Source: Paulownia fortunei (taxonomy: Eukaryota; Streptophyta; Magnoliopsida; Lamiales; Paulowniaceae). Taken from it: a DNA stretch of 64,000 bases. The stretch is from NCBI GenBank assembly GCA_019321725.1, contig CM033120.1, positions 12,306,278-12,370,277 on the forward strand, written 5' to 3'. Of this stretch, positions 1 to 12,059 are shown piece by piece. The first letter of the stretch is position 1, and each line of letters starts with the position of its first letter. A program made the position numbers and the translations under genes. The notes under the pieces were generated by a model. It saw only the letters and a program-made list of their open reading frames with translations, searched no databases and was not told where the DNA came from.

Positions 1-1027
1 ATAGCTCATGTATAGTTCCTAATTGTGTAAAATAAATAATGAAAAGTTGTGACTGAATAAGAACTTCTTCAGCAGATCTCCAAGTCACAAAGAGAAGTCG
101 ATGGAATCTGTAATCAGTTATTCAATTACTATTGCCATAAAAGTTGGTTAGTTTTCTGTAGAAGTCAACAACGCTTAAAAGAGTTGCAACATAAAGCCAT
201 TTTCTCCATTCTGTCAAAAGGATGGTGGATTGCATTCAGACACAAGTATGACCTTACTCCGACTAGAGTACAGCCATCTCATATTGAACAGATGACAAAG
301 TAAACTGATTACTAACTCACTCAACATTTGCATTACATGATCAATACCAATTCAAGAAAAACTAAAACTTAGCATGTCTTCATAGAAGTAAGAACCTTCC
401 CAACATTCTTCCTCCGCACACGGGCATGGCACAATGGGGTGGGGGATCATGCGTTCTGTGAGTAAGGGAAGGAAAGCAGTTACACGGGATAGGCTATATC
501 CACTATTTTGCAGAGCTCCTGCTAACGTTGAATTGAAAATAAATAAATCCAATTTGGAACGGACCTTAGATTCACATGAACTAGCATCATCTCCACGTTC
601 ATTTTTTTTTTAATTTATTTGTCGCTTTGGCTGTTTTGCCTGCAGGGACAGAACAGACAGCAAAATGGTATATTTCTGAAACCTCATTAACTCAGCTGCC
701 ACCATCCATCCCCTCTACACAATAAGAATCAGCATTCCCTCGCTATTATAAATAACTAGGTATCTTATCCTGACATGGATTCCATACGTGCACAAAGTTA
801 TGCTTGCATGTTGGGGTCCCACCCCTCCCTCTCTCGAATAATTTTATGAAAGTAAACATGAAACATCAATTGATAAGTTAGAAAAGAATCGACCATCTAT
901 TGGTGAATCATGTCTCTCATGCCATAGGTGCAAGTAAGTATAGATTCACATGAAAAGCAACAACAATTACTAACCCCAGCGAAAAGCTACAAAAAACAGT
1001 CATAAATTTCATATTCAGAGTCAATAC
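1..1027. other. Probable intron of the ATI-like gene; no recognised feature
   Basis: No exon encoding the conserved ATI C terminus was found here on the minus strand. The 66-codon frame at 352-552 (minus) resembles nothing I know. Most likely this is the last intron or the start of the 3' region. Confidence 0.35.
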
Positions 1028-1846
1028 CTCATCACTTACACCAAACTGCCACTTGAGGTGCAAAACCTGCCACCTTTCTTCCTGCCACTGGTGACCAATA
1101 ATCACTAGCCCCATAACAGCTGCAGCAATGAAAATGGACCAAAATGAATTTGCCTCTTTTGCATGGGCATATAGAGAAACAGCCTGTCTTTTCCACCAAG
1201 CTTCGCAAGGAAGATCACCACCATCGCACTTTTCCCCCTCAACAGGCTTCTGGAAATTTAACAACCCTGAATCCGAGGCATGATCTTGAGGAACGAGTGT
1301 ATCATCAGTCCCCTCACCCTCCTCAACAGTATTAGACTTTTCCGTGGTTGCTTCACAATGGAACGAACGAAATTCTGCAGTGCTGTAAATGCTCCTCTCT
1401 TTGTCAAAGACCACATCTTTTTCAAAGTCTCCACTAGCTGATAACCTGTTACCTTTCTCATCAAAAATCTGAATTCCAGGAAATTGGTGGGACATCAATC
1501 CTCTGATACTCACATTTTCTTCATCGTTGACATCCAATTTACCCCTCTGATCTGCAACTAACTCAGAAACATCAAATTCACCACCCTTTTCGTCGTGTAT
1601 CTCACTGTACTCAGGTTCCAGTGGCAAATTCTCATGCTGACTTGGAGGAAAGACGAAATGACCAGGCATAAACGTAGCACTAGAAGGTTCAGCCTCGTCC
1701 TCTCCACCTAACTTACCCTGGTTATCATGGCTTGAACCAACCTGTTTGGGACCAGGTGCAGCAGCATATGCTGATGCAGTGAGTGATACAACTTCCCACT
1801 CATTTCCTCTGGGAGCAGTTTCCTCTCCCTCTTCATTATCCGCCAT
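1028..1846 (-). CDS. ATI1: ATG8-interacting protein (ATI1/ATI2-like), first coding exon, 3' end outside window
   Basis: The exon gives 273 codons from ATG at 1846 and ends in phase 0 at a GT donor (1027-1026, after the codons for S-D-E). The N terminus is acidic and carries W-E-V-V at about residues 17-20, which fits an ATG8-interacting motif (W-x-x-V). The middle is acidic and low in complexity. A single membrane segment lies at about residues 235-251 (FWSIFIAAAVMGLVIIG), followed by a W/Q-rich stretch (QEERWQVLHLKWQF) typical of plant ATI proteins. In Arabidopsis this family sits on ER-derived and plastid-associated bodies and binds ATG8 in selective autophagy. The expected short C-terminal exon was not found between 1 and 1027, so it probably lies beyond the left edge. 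Reading through the donor gives an unrelated tail with a stop near 917; I regard that as intron. Family call firm; ATI1 versus ATI2 not resolved. Confidence 0.85.
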
Positions 1847-3300
1847 CTATGGGAACCTCAATTCAAAGAATTGCTATTTGAAAGAAAAAATGATGGAACA
1901 AAGAATGAAAATGGACATTAGTCAAGTTAGAAATACCCGAAGTATGAAGTGCATCAGCAGAGTTTTGTAAGATAAGTATATGTAATAATTATTGATCACA
2001 TGGACTTATCATTACTTTGCACTCATTCCATGTAGGAAGAATATATTCCTAGATTCACAAACCATGAAGATGGATAAAATTCTTCCAATGTATATGTACT
2101 TTTTGTTCCATAATAGTTGAACAAATTAAAGTAATTTCATCTAGCACATAAGTGTTGCTACAAGATCATTATAAACAATAAATGACATCCACTTCAAACT
2201 TTGAAATTTAGAGATGTAGAACACAAGTTGGTAATAACAAATAGATAAATTCATTTCAACAAATCCCTAAAACAAAAATGTGAAAAAGAGAACTCATGCA
2301 GATAACACAAAACCTGGAGCAATAGCATTCAAAATTCACAGAAGCAAAGTCAAAGTGATGCCATATTCTTCCAGTTGAAAAAATATTTCAAACATGAAAA
2401 CTGTTTAGATACTAGAACTAGCAAAATACAATATGAACTGAACTAGAAGATCTATGTTGTGCGCATGCATCTGTGAGTTACTTTTTGTATGCATGTCTAA
2501 GAATTAATATGAGATTGCATGTGATCAAAACATTTTTCTGAGGTTTAACTATGTCTCACCAAAACAGCAAAACAATACAAAAATCATTTGAATATCAAAA
2601 TAACATTGAGATACCAACAACTATAAGTTCAAATTACTCTATTGAGTTTATGATTTCCAAGAAACCAACATTTGCACCCCACCACCTCTCTCCCCCAACC
2701 AAAAGACAGTAAATCAGAAGATAATACAACAAATACAATTCAACTAAAAAGTTATAAATTCGACCAGAATCATGAACCAAAACACCAAAAATCCCCAGAG
2801 ACAAAACCCGCAACCGTCCAACTCTACTTGGGAACTCATACTTGCACTGCTGCGGCTAAAATTATTTATAATCACAGCCTAAACATTGTTCTTTAACATA
2901 ATTTCAAAGCATACACCACAAAAAACATGTACGAGCATGCGAATGCAAATACAAATAAATAATATTCCAATAGAACTATCATTTTCAACCAAAAGACCAC
3001 GCCTAGATCCAAAAAAAGTATCCACGAACGGTAAATAATCCGATCAAACAGAACAAAAAAATCGCACCCGCCGAGCGAAGTCAAAGATTAAATAATTGGA
3101 TACCTTGATTCATGGCAGTAATTTACATAATTAATTACAACTACAGAGTACTTACAGAACAGCAGTAGAGATAACGAGCAGAGGAAGATAACAGAGCTCC
3201 AGCGAGAGAAACGGTTGAAGAGCGTCTCGGGAATGTCAAAAAGAAAAAATGACACTGGATCAATATTTATATGGAGGTGAGAAGATAAAGGCACCGACAG
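1847..3300 (-). promoter_or_regulatory. 5'UTR exon, 5'UTR intron and core promoter of the ATI-like gene
   Basis: On the minus strand a GT-A-A-G donor lies at 3155-3152, after a pyrimidine-rich leader (about 3157-3260). An AG acceptor lies just upstream of the start codon (about 1850-1860). This implies a leader intron of about 1.3 kb. The stretch between is AT-rich with no other reading frame I would accept. Transcription start inferred near 3250-3300. Confidence 0.5.
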
Positions 3301-6221
3301 TAGCCGGTGACGGGGGTGGGGTTTTACCGTCTACCGGAGGTGAACGGCGTCGTTTAGTGATAATGATATTTGTAGGGTTGCACAGTGGGTGAAGTGGTTC
3401 CCGGATATTACGGTTGCGTGCGTGGGGAGAGAAAGTATTTACTGTGACGCGGTATTGGTGAGCTTGCGTATGGCTGTGGAGTAAACTGGAAAATTTGAGG
3501 TAAAATGCTGTAGGGTTAAAACCAATGTAATTTTATCGTCCATTTTCCTTGTCATTACATACAAATTCGTCATCCATGAGGTTATGTTTAATTCAACTAA
3601 CTAGTATGTTGGTTTTAAGTTTTTAAATTACTCATGCTCGTATATCCACTCCAAACCCAGGTCAGGCGGGTAAATTTGTTATATCCGTTAAATTTATTTT
3701 TTAATTTAAAAAATAATAATAAATTATATTATTAAAAATTTTTTAAAAAAATCTATATTTGGAAGAAAATATTATATATATAATAGACTTTTAAAAATAA
3801 AAAAATTAAATCAATTGTATCTGAGTCGAGTAGTTTTGAAATTGAAATCTTGACACATTTATACTGTTAAAATTCGTTCCAAATGGGACAAGTCTGAGGA
3901 TCTGATATGGACTCGAACCCATTGTCATTTTTAATATCAAACTTTACTTCAAAATATTATTTTTCAAAGTATCTTTTGAAATAATATTTTATGATTAATT
4001 TAAATTATGATGGTAACATAATAAAATTGTGAAAATTATAATATGATGATCCATCATTGATGTTCAAATACTTATAAATTCCATGTTCATTTAAAAGGTG
4101 TGCGAGGGCTAGGAATGAATTAGTTAATACATGAAAGAGTAAAGGGTAAATAAGGTTGCATGATTAAAAATTTCAAAAACACTGAGTACAATATTAGTAG
4201 GCCTATATAAAAATCAATTTTCATTTTTGCTTTCTCAAAATATTTCATTTTCAATTCATTATGTCAAAATAAAATTAAACATACGTTACGTTTTCAGTAC
4301 ATTTTTCTCCTAATACATGATCGTTTTCAATACATTTTTTCAAAATACATTCTCCCATAATCCTTATCCAAAATATCCAAAATAAAAAATCCAAATAAAG
4401 ACTCACAACCAGACACATTTTAGGGAAAATGTGCTTATAAATGATATTTTTATAAAAAAAAAAAATCTCATATGCAATTTTGACTCAGACTTTAAACTTA
4501 AACAAAATTTTGTTATTATTATAGAGGCACCAAAGCACATTACATTTTTTTCTTACATTATATTGCTTAAATTCATCATTGTTGACATGTACAATGCTTC
4601 TGGTAAGAAGCAGCCAAAATTTAATCCTGATGCATTTTGTAATGTAGTATGGAGAGTGCAAACATTGGGGAATTATCTTATCCATTTTATGAATAACAAA
4701 TGCACATATATTTCACATATCTAAATAATGCACTGCACAATGATTTAAATCTTTTTTTTAAATAAAGATGATTAATTATATATTTATTTCATTTTAAGAA
4801 AAAAAAGGTAATACCATAGGTGCAAAATTAAATTTAATGAGACTATCAAAATGTGGACATAAGTTGCGTTTAATCAAATAATCTCAATATTTCTATTTTA
4901 TTATATGCAGATTATTTGTCGATTATGTTTTCTTATGATGTATGTCATCACTATTTGTTTGTCGTTGCGAAATATTGTCACCTAATACGTTTACAACTCA
5001 AGTTGGTAGGTAACACAAATCTAATGATCCTCTTAAAATTTTAATACATTTAAAAATTAATTATTCATGTTCTGTCAATGAATAATTTTGCAGGAAAAAC
5101 TAATTTTATGATGTTATCTCAATAACATATATGATACGTGAATTAGCAAAACAAAAATGAAAACTATACAAATATTGTTGAGGAAAAAATATAGTATAAG
5201 AAAGGTAAAGGAACAATGAAAAGGGGACATGTCTTGGATTCTTGGTATTAAATTTGTCTTGAAATATTAATTACTATTATTTTTTATGAAACATGAGCAA
5301 TTAAATTAATTGACAACAAAAAGAAAATGGAAAGTGTAGTGTGATTCATAATATGTAGAGCACAAATATTAATGAACCTAAGTCATAACACTTTCCTTCA
5401 ATAAAATCTCAAACACTATTTTGAATTTATCTATGTTTTTTATTGTTAGAGAATATATTAAAATAACTTTTTAATCTCTTTGGAATATCTTTATTCCACT
5501 CTCTCTGCTTGTTTCTCACTTATAATGCATGAAATAGGCACATAATTTTGTATTATCAAATAATTCAATAATGTTGAATTGTTTCTAAGATATTAAAAAG
5601 GAATTTGACCATTTTTATTATTATTTTAATATATATATATATATATTTTATTTTATTTTTGCAGTAAAAGGATGCTTCGTTGAACTTATAAGTTTCTTTG
5701 AAATATTTTATAATGTATTTGAAAGCTAAAGAGTTTATAAAATATTTAAAAGTGTTTGATACGAAATTGAGAAGAGAAATTTATAGTTTCAAAGAAAAAA
5801 AAAAGAAGAAGGATTTTAAGAGCTCATAAACTCCTTAAAAATGTAAATTTTGTAGTTCTTAAGTTCTCCAAAAATAATAAAAACTAATAGCGATATAATC
5901 TTATTTAATATCAATATTCGAAGAGCTGATTTTCAATATAAAATTCATTACATTCTTTAAAATTATCTTATAGGATGGTTTAAATTTATGAGCTCTGTTT
6001 ACTTAGCAAAATCACATATATTCTCTGTAATGAAAACCAAAAAATAAAAAAATAAAAAAAAAGATTTCACATATATTTATTCTCTAAAAATTAAGTACTA
6101 CTATAATACAATTTCAATATATTTTAGATATTATAAGACAAATTCAATTTATTTTCCTCATGGTCCTGGCCAAACATACTTATCTCGAGAGGCTTCGACT
6201 CAACTGTTGAGAAAGTATAAA
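3301..6221. other. AT-rich intergenic DNA between two divergent genes
   Basis: No credible coding frame. Contains a short (AT)n run near 5627-5646 and diffuse inverted-repeat AT-rich sequence around 5680-5880, probably decayed MITE material. Promoters of the ATI-like gene (left) and the DJ-1 gene (right) must lie here. Confidence 0.5.
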
Positions 6222-9200
6222 ATGGCGGCACTACAATTACGCCACCTCACCCCTCTCGCCCCCTATTTATCTCCTCTCACCAAACGGACCCTTAACTTCT
6301 CATATTTCCACACTCTCTCCACTCCTCGCAGAAACAAGCGCTTCTCAACTTCAATCATGGCTTCCGCAGCTAAAAAGGTACTCAACTATCTCCATTGCTC
6401 GAAATCGATGATCGGAAAATCACTTCTTCAAAGTTAAACGAGCTAATTATTTACTGAATATTGTCATGTTGCAACGTCTAGGTTTTGGTGCCGGTGGCGA
6501 ATGGTACGGAGCCGCTGGAGGCGGTGATAACGATTGATGTGCTGCGGAGAGCCGGCGCCGATGTGACGGTGGCTTCGGTGGAGAAGCAGCTCCGCGTCGA
6601 CGCCTGCTACGGGGTCAAAATCGTCGCTGATGCTCTTATTTCTGACTGCGCTGATACTGATTTTGATCTTATCTCTCTCCCCGTAAGATATTATCTCTGT
6701 TTTATTTTCTTGTGGCAAAGAATCATCGCATCCGAGCTGCTGTGTTTGTATTTCATTGGATTACTGGTTTAATTCTGATGGATTTTCTATAAATATATTG
6801 TGGCGTTGTTAGATGAGTACATAAGTTTGTCTATAGTTCATTTCCTATTTGATGTCAAATTCCTTGGTGTTGCCGAGCTAATTGCTTTATTGTACCTTTT
6901 TCAGTGTTACATGGCTCTCCTTTTTATGATAATGGATGAACTTCCGGTCTTGATAATATTTTGATTTTCTCATTTAAGTGTCAATAGGATATTATCTTTT
7001 ACTCTGCCCTGATGATAGCATACTTGTTAATTTTGGTGAGGAGACAGTTTTGCTGAATAATCTGTGTATGTAATAATTGTATAATAAAACTGATCAATAC
7101 TCAAATCTTATATCAAGGAATTCTCAAATCATAGGTTACCAAGTAGAATATAGATATATAGATATTCTCTCTTATTATTTATGCATGCAGTTTTACACTC
7201 CTAACTAAATTCAATCATTTATTAAATTTGTGTATGGTAAGGGAGGAATTCCTGGTGCAGCCACTTTAAAGGATTGCACAACATTGGAAAGCATGGTGAA
7301 AAAGCAGGCTGCAGATGACCGGCCATATGCTGCAATATGTGCAGCTCCTGCTGTTGCTCTTGGGTCATGGGGCCTGTTAAAGGGGTTGAAAGTAAGAAAA
7401 AATATTAGCTCTACTTATTTATCTGCCGTTTTACTTACAGAGTATTATCAGCAAAACTTTGTTATTAACAATGGAGTTCTAAGAATGACACTGTTTTGAT
7501 CCTTTGACAGGCAACTTGCTACCCATCATTTATGGAGCAGTTATCATCCTCCGCATCTGCTGTTGAATCCAGGGTGCAGCAGGATGGCAAAGTAGTGACA
7601 AGTCGTGGACCTGGAACGACAATGGAGTATGCTGTTGCTCTGGTTGAATTGCTGTACGGGAAAGAAAAAGCTGATGAGGTTTCTGGACCTCTGGTATTTC
7701 CACTATCCCTTTTGTCTAGTTCTGTGTCATGTGATAATGACAGATAAGACAAATGATCCTTTTCAATATACTTCCACCACTGCAATTGGTAAGTTTTAGC
7801 AATTATTATTTACTGCCATAAAGACTGTAAGCTTGACGAACTGAAAATGCGGGCATGCCAACGTTCACTAATTTAGTGCAATTTTATAAATTAAATAAAT
7901 ATGTTCAATCTGAATGCTAGTCGAGCGATTGATTGGATGGAAGCAACTGCGACCTTCCAACCCAAGACCACTAGGACTTAACATTTTAGGGTACTATTCT
8001 TACCGAGAATTAAGGAACAATCTGAAGTGCAAAGAAAAAGTAAATTGAACTATTGATTAATTGAAATGGAGACCAACAACGTTACATTACTGAAAACATG
8101 AAATAGAGTACATTAAGAATATTGAGCAACAGAATATCGGCAACAGTTCAAAGATTGAAATGATTTGAGTTGTTGTTGGAGGTCCCTCATGCTTTGGCCC
8201 TTGGTGCCCTTTTATAGTGATGATCTCCAATGTATTTGCCTTCTGTCCCACCAACTTTGAACCTTAATTGATTAAGCCCTATCTCTTGTTTGAACTCTGA
8301 CAAAAAAAATCCTTTTAACATTTAAATTCTCCTTGCTTGTTGCAACTGATTCGTGCTGTTTGATGCCTTCTTTTATGGGCTTTGAGATCCATCTTTGGTT
8401 ATGGGCACAATAACCCTGAATCCATTTTTGCCGAGGGTCCAGCCATTTCCTTTGGGCCTCGAAAATTCAAATAGGAGGCCCAAAAAAAATTTAAATTGAT
8501 TTATGAAACAAAGACAAGAATATAACACGGGATTATTTATTAAACAAGGGAGCATCAAAAGAGAAAGCAGGTGCTCTCTGTAAAAGTAAAGTACAATTTG
8601 ATGCCCTTGCTGATATAGCTGAGTAATTTGTGGTGTGGTCAAAGCATTTATATCTATATGTGGTAATCTGTCTTGGTTTTGGGCACAACTTCTCTGCATC
8701 TCACAAAAAATTGGAATATTGCTATTCAAGCGTGACTAAAGAAAATCATTCGATGGTATAAACCTGGTTACTGAGATGTCTTTTGCTTTGCGGGGATTGG
8801 ATTGCAAGATGGAATGCATAACTATGCCTCTGTGAGGTGTAAGGAACCTCGGCTGTGTGGGGGTAAAGCTTACTAAATTGTGATTTGTTGTATGAGACTT
8901 CTGTAATATGTAACTTGTTACCTGGAGGATGGAAAATATAGTTGGAGCTGATTGTCAAAAGCACAAAGGGTAAAGAAGACAAGTTGAGACCAGTAGACAT
9001 AAATTGATTGTGTAGGATCTGGAAAATGCTGAGGCACTGTGGAAAAATGAGTCATATTTACTGGGTACGAGTGGTCTTGTAATGTGCTTATGACAACACC
9101 AAACTGTTCATGCAAACACCTTGAATACAGTGTTGCAAAGCAATTTGGCTGCTTTACTTTGTTGACTAGATGACTCCATGTAACATTGCTATTGGAGAGG

Positions 9201-11323
9201 AAAAACGGTAAAGCAACAAAGTTTTGCCTAAAATGATTCCAAAATTAAGTAATGATACTGTAGTTGGTGCTAGCACTCAGTTTCTGTTGATATTTTGGAT
9301 ACAATAAATGTCTAGTGAACATTAAGACCGCATGGAAACACTAGTATTACGAGTCAAAATAATTCGGCCAGTTGTGCTTCATGTTACTCTGATCGTTATA
9401 AAAGTTGTAAATGTAATTCCTTTTCAAATATTTGCAGTGGTTTGCTAAATTCTTGTTCTTTTGAGGTATTTAGTCCAAGAATAGGTTTGTTGTAGGATCA
9501 TCGATCTGGAATTGGATGAGTCTGTACTGACTGTGCTTCTTTCCCACTTAAGATAATTTTCTTGAGTATATTCTGAAGAACTGGGATCTAAACATGTCTG
9601 TTGTCATTGCTTCAATGCTGAAAGTTGGGGAACTTCAAGTCCAGGACTTCTAATCTATATGTGTTTATTCAAAAGCTTGATATATCTGATTCTTGAGTAC
9701 CATGTGACCAGTAGTTTACTACTCATTTCTGCCTCTTGTATAAAAATAATTGACTCTCGCTTGTATAGGATGCTGGTGTGTGAGATGTGTGTGCACCCAC
9801 TTCTCTCACTGCATCCCATTTTTGTTTTTTGATATTTCTTATACCTAGTCTTTGTATCCAGGTCATGCGATCGAATCATGGGGATGAGTATACTTTCACT
9901 GAACTAAACCCAGTCAAGTGGACGTTTGATAGTTCTCCTCAGGTTGATAAGAATGTATTTTCTATTGTCTGATCATGGATACATGCATTATTTTGTTCGT
10001 CATTATGTATCTTTTCTTGGGGTTTTGAACCAGTTTATTACAGAAATCATGATGAGCATGTGCCAATATAGCATGTTTGATTGTGAGTCTGGCTTACACA
10101 TTTCAATTCAATTTCTTGTGAGCTGCCATGTCAAGTTGTTAAAGTTCCTATTTATATTCTACATGACCGCATGGTTTTCTTTGGCTGTGAATAAAATGAC
10201 ATATAGGCCTTTCTGCTCTCTTCTTATTACTGTTATTGGAAGCTAAGAGGAGACGAACGAGGGATAACTTAAAGGCCACATGTTTACAACTACAAGAAAA
10301 AAACTTTAGCAGGGCCATGAGATGCATGAACAAAACCTGGCAGGTGAACTATTTCCAATCATAATTTCCCAGCTTTCCTTCTTGCCAGATTCTTGTACCC
10401 ATTGCTAATGGAACTGAGGAGATGGAAGCTGTTATCATCATTGATGTACTCCGACGAGCAAAAGCTGAAGTGGTAGTGGCATCTGTTGAAGATAAACTTG
10501 AAATTCTGGCTTCTAGGAAAGTTAAACTAGTTGCCGATGTTCTCCTGGATGAAGTCATCAATCGTTCATACGACCTTATTGTTTTACCGGTAAGAGGGGC
10601 AGTGTACTGAAGCTTTGTTGTTGTGTTTGAAAACATGTCATAGTCTGAGTGACAATAATTTGCTATGCGAGCAGGGCGGACTTGGTGGTGCTCAAGCCTT
10701 TGCAGACTCAGAGAAGCTAGTAAATTTGCTGAAGAAGCAAAGAGAATCAAATAAACTTTACGGAGCAATATGTGCATCCCCAGCTCTAGTCCTTGAGCCC
10801 CATGGCTTACTGAAGGTATTATGTGCTCGTGCATTAACTTCAGTCTGAAGAATTGAAGATTTTGCAATGATGAAATTGCAAAGCAAACAAGACTTGGATT
10901 GGCCAGAACATATAGCATGATTTTTTGCACAAATTGCACTTCAATATCTTTCAAGCATTTAGAGGTCTTGAAATTATGGCATTCCTTCCTCCTGCAGTTT
11001 GGAAAAATCTTTCAGTCATAACATTTCTTCTATGCAACTTTATAGTATAGTTTTCTCCAGGTATTTCTAAGTAGTTTCCTGTCAGTTGACTTAATCTTAA
11101 ATTCTTAATTTCACAGGGTAAGAAGGCTACTGCTTTTCCTGCTATGTGCAACAAACTGTCGGACCCGAGTGAAGCAGAGAGCCGGGTGGTTGTGGATGGC
11201 AATCTCATCACCAGTAGAGGGCCAGGAACTACCATGGAATTTTCCTTGGTAATCACTGAAAAGCTTTTTGGACGACCGAAAGCGCTTGAGCTTGCGAAAA
11301 CAATGCTTTTCGTACATCAGTAA
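6222..11323 (+). CDS. DJ1B: DJ-1 homologue with two tandem DJ-1/PfpI domains (DJ1B-like), 439 aa
   Basis: Eight exons, all joined in phase 0: 6222-6377, 6482-6682, 7242-7391, 7511-7693, 9862-9942, 10389-10589, 10675-10815, 11117-11323 (stop TAA). Residues 1-52 are basic and Ser/Thr-rich and look like an organelle transit peptide. An internal Met (A-S-A-A-K-K follows) could start a cytosolic form. Domain 1 spans about 53-230 with Glu62 (NGTE) and nucleophile Cys152 (AAICAAP). Exon 5 encodes a linker. Domain 2 spans about 258-439 with Glu267 and Cys357 (GAICASP). Both domains keep the [11 protein letters not shown] motif. DJ-1 proteins are linked to oxidative-stress protection and glyoxalase- or deglycase-type activity. 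Because both nucleophilic elbows and both glutamates are present, this resembles DJ1A/B rather than DJ1C, which lacks the cysteine. The B assignment rests partly on gene order. Confidence 0.93.
7694..9861 (+). other. Long intron 4 of the DJ-1 gene
   Basis: This 2.2 kb intron separates domain 1 from the linker exon and is far longer than the other introns. It contains a 118-codon open frame on the minus strand (8373-8729) and a 74-codon one (9655-9879). Neither resembles a known protein, and I consider them chance frames or old transposon debris. Confidence 0.5.
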
Positions 11324-11733
11324 AAAAAGTTGTAGGATATGTGGTTTGGTTATAGTTGTACTGCATCTCACCCAGCGGCTATGTTTGTTTAACTGGAAAC
11401 TTGTTTTAAGAGCAATCATAATGATGCTGGCACACCTTTGTAATCTCTTGTGCTATCTTGTGTAGACGACTATTATCCATAAATCGTGAATGAGGTTTGA
11501 TGTATACTGTGTTCATGAAACCCATCATAGCCTCTTGCGATGCATTAGCCATAATAATTATCGGTTACTGAAGAGTATTTCCATCACATTGTAGAAGAGC
11601 TTATTTATGCCTTCAAAGAGGGTGCAAGTGGCTGCTGATCGCGTTGAAGCCTTCAAATTTGTACTTGCATCTTTGAACATGGTACGAAAATGTGATCACA
11701 CAATGAGGTATATTATTGCTTCACACTTCTCTA

Positions 11734-12059
11734 AGGCTATGTTTGGATTTATGTTAGGTGTTTTGGGTTAACTTCTTTTGGGAGAAAGGGGTTTTGGTGG
11801 AAAGAATTTGGAAATGAAACTGATGTTTTGTTTTATTTTATGGAAGATATTTTTTACTGTAAATATTTTATTTTGTAAATTTTGTTTGGTTAGTAGTGTA
11901 TATTAATTTTTTGAATGTAAAAAAAACAATATATATTTATAGTGATATAGTAATAGAATAATGTAATGATGTATAATATATCGTATTTTTGGTAGAAGAA
12001 CTAATGTGAAAAACATACAAGAGCTTGTTCTTCACCTGCAAATCCAAACATAGCTAATA
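11734..12059. mobile_element. MITE with about 15-bp terminal inverted repeats
   Basis: The left end reads GGCTATGTTTGGATTT and the right end AAATCCAAACATAGC, perfect inverted complements over 15 bp. TAA occurs at both borders, as expected of a PIF/Harbinger (Tourist-like) target-site duplication, although the left border has one extra G. About 320 bp and no coding capacity, so non-autonomous. It lies about 400 bp downstream of the DJ-1 stop codon. Confidence 0.72.

Noticed and set aside
352..552. 66-codon minus-strand frame
   Set aside because: No resemblance to the expected ATI C terminus or any family, and no splice sites that join it in phase to exon 1.
4431..4724. 97-codon plus-strand frame in AT-rich DNA
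   Set aside because: Lys/Ile/Phe-rich composition typical of chance frames in AT-rich DNA; no motif and no promoter or splice context.
8373..8729. 118-codon minus-strand frame within DJ-1 intron 4
   Set aside because: No recognised domain; lies antisense in an intron and has no supporting context. It could be old transposon debris but I cannot show that.
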